Assembly (NCBI GenBank): GCA_003244255.1
Contig: QHCD01000061.1
Location: forward strand, 1-64,000
DNA length: 64,000 nucleotides
Reading direction: 5' to 3'
From: Pseudonocardiales bacterium
GTDB lineage: Bacteria; Actinomycetota; Actinomycetes; Mycobacteriales; QHCD01
Translations under genes and position numbers: made by a program
In this document: positions 63,220 to 64,000 of the stretch, piece by piece
Position numbering within the stretch: position 1 is the stretch's first letter
How the letters are laid out: the number at the start of each line of letters is the position of its first letter
Notes under the pieces: generated by a model
What the model was told of the DNA's origin: nothing
The model's input: the letters and a program-made list of their open reading frames with translations, nothing else
Database searches by the model: none

Positions 63220-63663
63220 TCCATCGCCGTCGGGCTCGTCGTCGATGTGGCGCTCCCGATATGGCTCCGGGTCACCGGCGTAGCGGGCACCCTCGCGGCT
63301 GCGCGCCAGGTCCTGGTCGGCGCGCTGCGCGTCGGCGATCAGTTCCTCGATGTGGCGCGCGGTGTCGGGCACGACGTCGGCCTGGAAGGCCAGCGTCGGG
63401 GTGAACCTGACGCCGATCTGCCGGCCCACCGCGCTGCGCAGCACGCCGCGTGCGCTCTCCAGCGCCGCCGCGGAGTCCGCCGCTGCCGCATCGTCGCCGT
63501 ACACCGTGTAGAAGACGGTGGCGTCGTGCAGGTCTCCGGTGAGCCGGACGTCGGTGATCGTCACCATGCCCAGACGCGGATCCTTGATGCGTCCCTCCAG
63601 CGTGGTCGCGACGATCTCCTGGATGCGGGTCGCCATCCGGCGGGCCCGCTGCGGATCGCTCAT
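63202..63663 (-). CDS. rbfA: 30S ribosome-binding factor A
   Basis: This 153-residue KH-type assembly factor helps mature the 16S rRNA 5' end. MATRIQEIVATTLEGRIKDP and LGMVTITDVRLTGDLHDATV are characteristic. An acidic C-terminal tail of about 35 residues follows. Its 3' end overlaps the tail of the rightward propeller-like gene by 18 bases. It is next to the DUF503 gene, as in most actinobacteria. Confidence 0.95.
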   Translation of the reverse strand: MSDPQRARRMATRIQEIVATTLEGRIKDPRLGMVTITDVRLTGDLHDATVFYTVYGDDAAAADSAAALESARGVLRSAVGRQIGVRFTPTLAFQADVVPDTARHIEELIADAQRADQDLARSREGARYAGDPEPYRERHIDDEPDGDGLSGRD

Positions 63664-63703
63664 CAGCGTGCTCTCTTCCCCATCGGTGGACTGCAGTGGT
63701 GGA

Positions 63704-63997
63704 TCAGTCGTCGGGGCCGAACAATCGCCGTCGGATCTCGAGCAGCTCGACGTCCGGACGCCCGGCGAGCAGCCGCTCGCAGCCGTCGAGCCGGTCGCGC
63801 ACGTGCGCGGCGTCGCCGGCGAGCGCGGCCACGCCTATCTGGCTGCGCCGGTGCAGGTCCACCGCGCCGACCTCGCCGGCCGCGACGTCGTAGCGGCGTC
63901 GCAGCTCGGCGACGATCGGGCGGATCACGCTGCGCTTCTCCTTCAGTGAGTGCACGTCGCCGAGGCGCAGGTCGGCGACCAGCGTGCCGGTGAACAT
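63704..63997 (-). CDS. DUF503-family protein
   Basis: This 97-residue YlxP-like protein is found between infB and rbfA. It begins MFTGTLVADLRLGDVHSLKE and contains KRSVIRPIVAELRRRYDVAA. Its function is not established, though the location suggests a role in translation or ribosome assembly. ATG 63997 is chosen over the adjacent TTG. It lies at the window edge, and infB would be expected just beyond. Confidence 0.92.
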   Translation of the reverse strand: MFTGTLVADLRLGDVHSLKEKRSVIRPIVAELRRRYDVAAGEVGAVDLHRRSQIGVAALAGDAAHVRDRLDGCERLLAGRPDVELLEIRRRLFGPDD

Positions 63998-64000
63998 CAA

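Overview
This is a GC-rich actinobacterial chromosome segment (many GTG/TTG starts, ATGA/GTGA stop-start overlaps). Its right two thirds follow the housekeeping order known from mycobacteria and relatives, read leftwards: DUF503-rbfA-truB-ribF-rpsO-pnp-M16 peptidase-dapB ... thyX-dapA-rnj ... ftsK-rodZ-like-rimO-pgsA-cinA-clgR-pspA-pspM. Adenosine kinase, ThyX, RpsO and RibF all resemble their mycobacterial counterparts. The species cannot be named from sequence alone; a non-mycobacterial soil actinomycete is the best guess.

Layout. 1-2150: an accessory patch with a short lipoprotein-like ORF, a VOC protein, a decayed IS982-type transposase and a small membrane protein. 2169-13149: a tightly coupled leftward operon for folate one-carbon and methyl-cycle chemistry: a small CPYC protein, a MetV-like protein, MetF, a MidA-like methyltransferase of unknown substrate, a short core-type methionine synthase, adenosine kinase, formate-THF ligase, methenyl-THF cyclohydrolase, a 25-codon scrap resembling folD, a homocysteine methyltransferase/MTHFR fusion and a PucR regulator. 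This is the most unusual system in the window. 13353-21870: divergent lhr helicase, an N-acetylglucosamine-kinase-like gene, a Nei-type glycosylase, and an ECF42-like sigma factor with two DGPF (YCII) partner genes. 21897-30319: the envelope-stress psp block, then cinA, pgsA, rimO, a rodZ-like gene and ftsK, with two curious tandem repeats. 30452-37459: a sigma factor with its partner, a lipoprotein sulfatase, rnj, dapA and thyX.

37616-46039 is mostly rightward accessory content: an XdhC-like protein, a ribbon-helix-helix (RHH) regulator with a phased operator and a DUF4097 protein, an alpha/beta-hydrolase-fold protein, DedA, two GNATs, a collapsed sigma-factor gene and an L,D-transpeptidase; a YcaQ-type glycosylase runs leftward. 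45904-52471 holds VanZ, QueA, an SDR, a two-component system, and an MFS exporter with a PadR repressor. 52725-63997 is the dapB-to-rbfA housekeeping block. It is scarred between truB and rbfA: only a dinF tail survives, no nrnA-like gene is seen, and a rightward propeller-like gene occupies the gap.

Several intergenic palindromes recur (48311, 58718, half-copy 60009), which suggests a small mobile repeat family. I saw no tRNA or rRNA gene, CRISPR array, prophage or intact insertion sequence.
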